64,000 nt of DNA from assembly GCA_032622095.1 (NCBI GenBank), contig CP136064.1:252840484-252904483 (forward strand), written 5' to 3'. This DNA comes from Siphonodentalium dalli. Taxonomy: Eukaryota; Mollusca; Scaphopoda; Gadilida; Siphonodentaliidae. The notes beneath the pieces are model-generated. The model did no database searches. It saw nothing but the letters and a program-made list of their open reading frames with translations, and was not told the origin of the DNA. The position numbers were made by a program, and so were the translations under genes. Numbering within the stretch: position 1 is the stretch's first letter; every line of letters begins with the position of its first letter. Positions 57,785 to 64,000 of this stretch are shown one piece after another.

Positions 57785-59511
57785 ATACCACTGTTATTGT
57801 ATCACCACTGTTATTGTATCACCACTGTTATTGCTTCACCACTGTTATTGCATCACCACTGTTATTGTATCACCACTGTTATTGTATCACCATTGTTATT
57901 GTATCACCACTGTTATTGTATCACCACTGTTATTTTATCACCACTGTTATTTTATCACCACTGTTATTGTATCACCACTGTTATTGTATCACCACTGTTA
58001 TTGTATCACCACTGTTATTGTGTCACCACTGTTATTGTATCACCACTGTTATTGTATCACCACTGTTATTGTATCACCACTGTTATTTTATCACCACTGT
58101 TATTTTATCACCACTGTTATTGTATCACCACTGTTATTGTATCACCACTGTTATTTTATCACCACTGTTATTTTATCACCACTGTTATTTTATCACCACT
58201 GTTATTGTATCACCACTGTTATTTTATCACCACTGTCATTGTGTCACCACTGTTATTGCATCACCACTGTTATTGTATCACCACTGTTATTGTATCACCA
58301 ATGTTATTGCATCACCACTGTTATTGCATCACCACTGTTATTGTATCACCACTGTTATTGTATCACCACTGTTATTGTATCACCACTGTTATTGTATCAC
58401 CACTGTTACTGTATCACCACTGTTATTGTATCACCACTGTTACTGTATCACCACTGTTACTGTATCACCACTGTTATTGTATCACGACTGTTATTGTATC
58501 ACGACTGTTATTGTATCACCACTGTTATTGCATCACCACTGTTATTGTATCACCACTGTTATTGCATCACCAGTGTTATTGTATCACCACTGTTATTTTA
58601 TCACCACTGTTATTGCATCACCACTGTTATTGTATCACCACTGTTATTTTATCACCACTGTTATTGTATCACCACTGTTATTGTATCATCACTGTTATTG
58701 TATCACCACTGTTATTGTATCACCACAGTTATTGTATCACCACTGTTACTGTATCACCACTGTTATTGTATCACCACTGTTATTGTATCACCACTGTTAT
58801 TGTATCACCACTGTTATTGCATCACCACTGTTATTGTATCACCACTGTTATTGTATCACCACTGTTATTGCATCACCACTGTTATTGTATCACCACTGTT
58901 ATTTTATCACCACTGTTATTGCATCACCACTGTTATTGTATCACCACTGTTATTTTATCACCACTGTTATTGTATCACCACTGTTAGTGCATCACCACTG
59001 TTATTGTATCACCACTGTTATTGTATCACCACTGTTATTGCATCACCACTGTTACTGTATCACCACTGTTATTGTATCACCACTGTTATTGCATCACCAC
59101 TGTTATTGTATCACCACTGTTATTGTATTACCACTATTATTGTATCACCACTGTTATTGTATCACCACTGTTATTGTATCACCACTGTTATTGTATCACC
59201 ACTGTTATTGTATCACCACTGTTATTGTATCACCACTGTTATTGTATCACCACTGTTATTGTATCACCACTGTTATTGTATCACCACTGTTATTGTATCA
59301 CCAATGTTATTGTATCACCACTGTTATTGCATCACCACTGTTATTGTATCACCACTGTTACTGTATCACCACTGTTATTGTATCACCACTGTTATTGTAT
59401 CACCACTGTTATTGTATCACCACTTTTATTTTATCACCACTGTTATTGTATCACCACTGTTATTGTGTCACCACTGTTATTGTGTCACCACTGCTATTGC
59501 ATCACCACTGG
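57785..59511 (+). repeat. 17-bp tandem array, about 100 copies
   Basis: The unit is ttattgtatcaccactg. Almost every unit is exactly 17 bp; variation is concentrated at the gta triplet (gta, gca, tta, gtg) with rarer single changes elsewhere. Because 17 is not a multiple of 3 and the unit has no forward stop in any register, all three plus frames are open and encode the same 17-residue repeat (HHCYCITTVIVSPLLLY). The complement carries a stop (taa in caataacag) every 51 nt per frame. Confidence 0.97.
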
Positions 59512-59674
59512 CACAAGTCAGTGATCAACAGAGACCAGCGTCCAAAGCATCGACATTTATTAATGTTCAGCACTCTGACAAAGATGACTTTGTATGCAGT
59601 ATGCAAAATGAAAACATGGTGAAGAAAACACAAGTTGTAATAAGGGCATTCACAAGATTTCTGCCTCAGAAGAA

Positions 59675-59835
59675 TGCATTTCGGGCTATTGAGACGATTT
59701 ACCCAATTCATATGGACAATTATATGGGGTCCGTCGTACTGTCTGTCAGAGGATTGCATTTCGGGCTATTGAGACGATTGACCCAATTCATATGGACAAT
59801 TATATAGGGTCCGTCGTATTGTCTGTGAGGAAATA
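59675..59835 (+). repeat. 81-bp tandem duplication
   Basis: gcatttcgggctattgagac recurs at 59675 and 59756 with the following acccaattcatatggacaat. A shorter gaggaaatactggtagag pair follows at about 59827 and 59858. Confidence 0.88.
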
Positions 59836-59839
59836 CTGG

Positions 59840-60430
59840 TAGAGGTCGGTTTATCTATGAGGAAATACTGGTAGAGATTTGAGGGAGCATTATCCATGTC
59901 GTTTATATATGGACCGTGAATTTGATAGTTTGGGACAGTATTCGCAAGAGAAAGCAATAATATAAATACGCTGGAAATTGTAGTCGCCCAAATGCAGCAA
60001 ACTCCATGCAGGGTTTACCTCCCATGATGGTTCGGTAAGACCGCTGCTGTCGGCGATATTTTACCCACATTTGGTGGACTTAAGATATTAAGATATTAAG
60101 ATATATACTAAACGAACACAGCAACATTCTTCCCTTATTAAGCACACAAAATATCGGACAAAACAGGGGGGTCAGGAACAAAATTCCGGACACTAGGTGC
60201 TTTTCTATTTTTCGGCCCTCTGTGTACCCACCACCCCCTAATTTTTATTTTTTCCGATTCTGGGATAGGGACCCACCCCCTCCAAACTGCTTCAAATGAC
60301 TATTTTACTCAGTTTTCCTGATCTCATCAGATGAATGTTCCATATCATGATTATAGAAGCATTCCTACTTTTTATGTACCAACAAGACTGTAAAGTTTCA
60401 AAACAATTCTCCATGGTATGGTATGCTGAT
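59840..60430. other. Spacer, no gene recognised
   Basis: A short aagatatt tandem at about 60082-60102; otherwise nothing that I can support. Confidence 0.5.
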
Positions 60431-60434
60431 GGAT

Positions 60435-60895
60435 TGACATTTGAAATCCCAGATGGCTGCTGGTGCCATATTTGTTTTTTAAATAATTTGGGAAAAAAAT
60501 GGAGGCTCCCATCTAGAGGTCACTTCGAAGATCAATATGAAGTTTGGTGACGATTGGATGAAAAATGTGACCTGTAAGGTGTGCTAAGGATTTGGTCATA
60601 CAAAGAGTAAAATCCAAGATGGCCACAGGCACAGGCTGGCAGCCCTTTTGTTTGTTTTTTTACAAAATTTGGGGAAAAATGGTAGGCACCCATCGAGAGG
60701 TCACACCGAATATCCATGTGAAGGTTGGTGATGATCGGATGAGGGATAAGCTCTGCAGGGTTTATTAAGGATTTAGTGATGCAAAGAGAAAAATCCAAGA
60801 TGGCTGCCAGTGGCCATATTTTTCATTAAAAATTCATTCAAATTTGACAGCTCCCATCTAGAGGTGATCCTAGACCCATGTACCGAATATCGTTG
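60435..60895 (+). repeat. Tandem repeat with aaatccaagatggc motif, 165-180-bp unit
   Basis: The motif occurs at about 60443, 60609 and 60790. Each is followed by a t-rich run, tttgggaaaaa, cccatc(t/g)agaggtca and ggtga(c/t)gatcgga. Similar low-copy arrays occur at 28230-28560. Confidence 0.8.
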
Positions 60896-63140
60896 AAATT
60901 GTTCTAAGTTTGTTTTAAAACCTTTGTTTTATTTTATTATGGTTTTTTTAATAGTCTATTTTTCTTTGAAGAGTTCAGTTAATATAGTTCACATTTATTT
61001 GAAGAATCTATGATTGTGTTATGTTTCATTTATATCAGGTTGATTAAATGATTTGTTAATAGAACTATTTAAATCTGAGCCTTTCCATGTCAATGTGCAT
61101 TGATAGATCCTTGATGAAAACATTTAGTTAGCTGACCTTTTTATTACCCCTTGGTGTCATCCCTCATTGTTAACAGATGGTGAACCCAAACCCCCTACCA
61201 AGAGTTAAGTACATACCTATTACATAACAAAAGCATTCTTAAAACCAGTTGTCCCATTATTTTGAAGAAAAATGACTCTAGGAAAAAATTTAGAGGGCCA
61301 GGAAAAAATGTGTAGGCCGGGCTGCTGAATCACCCACCCACCCCCGCCTAGTGTTCGGAAAAAAATTGCAGATCCCCCACCCGGACAAACTGTAACTTAA
61401 GTTTGGAAAGTCCTTCTAGAACCAAAGAACTATATTGAGAAATGGTGTGATTTGGTTCTCCGATTATTTTATCACCACAAATGTCTAAACGCACATGCTG
61501 CAATTTTGACGAATAGCTTGCGAACATCGTCAACAAAACTAACGCTTTGATTCTCCATTCTGTCATTAAGTTTTTAGTGCTGGAATTGTTCTCAGCCCAC
61601 ATAGGAAATCTGACTTTGGGGCGATCGGTTTTCCCCATTTTGGCTGGAAACCCCCACGCTAAATACAGAAACCACTGACTAGTACCCAGCCGGTGACAGA
61701 GTCAGAAATGAAGTATGACTGGTGCGCTCTGGTAGAGATTGTAAATGCAGCTGAACCGATAACATAGAGTGAGAAAGTTCTTCTCATTGAAATATATGTG
61801 TTAATTGTTGACTGTCCCTTACGGTTTGCTAAATGCAATGTGGTACGTGTATAACAATGTGAAATTGCTCGACACGCGTACTGGGAATGAGCAGCATCGT
61901 TTGCGATGGATGACATTGTGCTTGAGAAGGACGCAAATGGAATCGAATATTTAAAACATAATGCAAGGACGAAAAAACTCGAACAGGGGATATTGCAATA
62001 CTCTCCACCCAGCTTTCGCAATATCTGGAGTTCCAACTACACAATGTCCAGTTACAGCATATATACATGGTATTCACATCAAAGCGTCCATTGAACAATT
62101 TTCAGCCTGATTCACCATTCTACATTCAAGTGAATCATAATCGCAAACCAGATTCATCTTTCAACCTATGGTTGAACACGTCTTCGCCAAAATTATGAAT
62201 AATATGGCAGAGAACAGTAGACTTCCTGGGAGAAACTCCAATGTCTGCATCCGGTAACAATGTGTACTTGACTCCTTCACACTGATATCAATCCCAACAC
62301 AATAGCACAGCTTTGGGGTTACAGAAATATTGCCAGTGTTAATAATTATTCTGTTGCGTCAGTAGAAATGCACCGGCAAATGTCGGATATTATCTGTATA
62401 TTACCAAAAACGAAAACCAACTTCTGAGTCCATAGACAGTTCGATATCCGTTCCAACTTGAATTGTCGATACACGCAACACTGGCAGTGCGAGTTGAAGT
62501 GTCGGAAAGTTATAAATGTATTAAAACTGTGAATGGACTGTCTTCTCCGACAATGCCTGTAACCAACACTATTACCATCCAAGGAGATTGCACCATAAAT
62601 ATTGCAATTATCCTGTTCAAAGTGACAATTATGTCAAACATTCGAAACGGAAATATCGTCGCCTCAGCATCGAATCTAACTCGAGCCAAAGCAAAATCGA
62701 ATAGACACGTGACGTGGATTTATTTGAGTTTGACTTATCACGACGTCGCGTGCTGCGAATTGTGTGGTAATAAAATAATTCCTATTTAAAATTGAGTTAT
62801 GTTGTATTTTCAGGAGACGAATTTAAAGATAAATTGGTTATCAACACCCTGTGGGGTTCAGAAATTGATATTCAAGTCCCTCTATCCCCTATCCTGCATG
62901 GCTGTCTGTCGACATGTCATGCGAACTCGTCGATATAAACTACCCAGTTAAAGTAGCTCGACTTGAATACGGATCTCGGAAACCCACATGGTATTGATAA
63001 ACCTAAAATTATGTTTACCATATTGGTGCTCTTTAAATTTACATTCTGTAATCAGTCGTGAATTTTTCCTCCGCTTCCGAATTTCAAAACAAAATGGAGC
63101 GTATTTCAAAGTAATTCGATCATTTATCCACGTCATCAAG
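60896..63140. other. Spacer, no gene recognised
   Basis: Frames up to 125 codons on the minus strand at 61659-62098 overlap one another and show no known motif. No repeat recognised. Confidence 0.45.
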
Positions 63141-63650
63141 TAGACCAGATATTCAGTCATATAGTGGTATCAATAGAACTGAAGCTTAGGTCCCGTGTTG
63201 TTATTAAAAAAGTTTCACACAAAACCTCACTTCTACGAAATTTCTGTTTGAACACTGGAAAAAAATTCTCTATATCTGATATTGTTGCACGGCATGTAAA
63301 CACATAAAAGAGGTATTTAAAATTGAAGTCAAATTTATATGAGTATTTATTTCAGTCACAAGTTACAACTCCGGGTACGGAATGTTGACCATTGTGGTGA
63401 TCTTGAGGCACACATAAATGCTCAGTTCTATATTTATACGTTTGATGCTGAATTGTGTAAGCATGGGTAACCACAACCAACAACAATAGAAGCGAAAATC
63501 CTTGAGGTGACGGTGATAAATAAATTAATGACATTTTCCCCCGTGTTTTAATGGAAATGTTGTAAAGGTGCTGTTTTGCGCGACATATTTCTCATAACAC
63601 GGGACCTATGGTCCATTTCTATATTGATAACACTATGACTGAATATTTAA
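63141..63650. repeat. Inverted repeat, possible MITE
   Basis: agatattcagtcatatagtg...aggtcccgtgtt (63145-63200) is answered by aacacgggacct...cactatgactgaatattt (63595-63645), arms of about 55 bp around a 390-bp interior. No target duplication was established. Confidence 0.6.
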
Positions 63651-64000
63651 AAAATCAAATTATATCGCCACTTAATAATATAAAACAACACGTTAGGAAA
63701 CCTTAGGGAAATCTATCTATATTGCGGATATGTCCCTTCAAATCATGCACCTTTCGCCGCCCAATAAACCCTTTGCTCATATTTGCTAATATTTTAATGT
63801 CCAATGCTGACCACGAGCTTTAATGAGGTAAATTGTCCAATTAATCTTGTAACAGGTTTGACACGTTGTCTAATTATATTTTTCTGTGATCATTGAGTCC
63901 AACGACTGATAACATAATATTGCTTTAGTCCCATATAACGATTAACCCGTGTTCTTAATAGTTGTAGTGAAATAACGCAAACATGTAAAGTCGTTTTAGT
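63651..64000. other. Spacer to the window edge
   Basis: Nothing recognised. Confidence 0.5.

Noticed and set aside
57713-59807. Four overlapping frames of 167-658 codons on the plus strand
   Set aside because: All are readings of the 17-bp tandem array. None has a unique N-terminal domain, and the equality of the frames follows from the repeat length.
61348-62098. Minus-strand frames of 89-125 codons
   Set aside because: Overlap one another in different frames and match no family I know.

Overview
The window is eukaryotic, AT-rich and crowded with repeats. It holds spliced exons with GT/AG borders, eukaryotic nuclear tRNA genes, LINE, Ty3/gypsy and tyrosine-recombinase retroelement fragments, a tRNA-derived SINE and many terminal-inverted-repeat (TIR) elements. 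The mix of Tx1-like LINE, gypsy, SINE with an (AATC)n-type tail, and a PAN plus C-type lectin secreted protein suggests a marine invertebrate, probably a lophotrochozoan such as a mollusc. That assignment is inference.

Layout. 1-3.4 kb: 3' half of a Ty3/gypsy pol gene with one in-frame stop, a probable 3' LTR, then a duplicated leader carrying what looks like a gag start. 5.4-5.7 kb: C-terminal piece of a tyrosine recombinase. 7.3-10.4 kb: decayed LINE with an apparent ORF1/RT junction. 11-13.7 kb: tRNA cluster (Arg split by a SINE, Gly copies, Leu, and an odd initiator-like tRNA), partly repeated locally and again, decayed, at 22.3-22.6 kb. 13.7-15.4 kb: 12-copy minisatellite. 17.2-21.0 kb, minus strand: nearly intact Tx1/L1-type ORF2.

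23.7-41.3 kb: the one convincing host gene. Three exons with phase-1 introns join into a 238-residue secreted protein: signal peptide, PAN/apple-like domain and one C-type lectin domain. Its introns carry hairpin-rich TTAA-flanked (piggyBac-like) MITEs, a CR1/L2-like LINE end and a 2.4-kb foldback element.

41.9-64 kb: a LINE 3' end, nested TIR elements, a 3.8-kb inverted repeat, a near-perfect 2-kb palindrome, many minisatellites, and a 1.7-kb array of a 17-bp unit that is open in all three forward frames. I saw no other gene I can support there. Apart from the lectin gene and intact tRNAs, most functional logic in the window is that of mobile DNA: autonomous elements, non-autonomous dependants and nested insertions.
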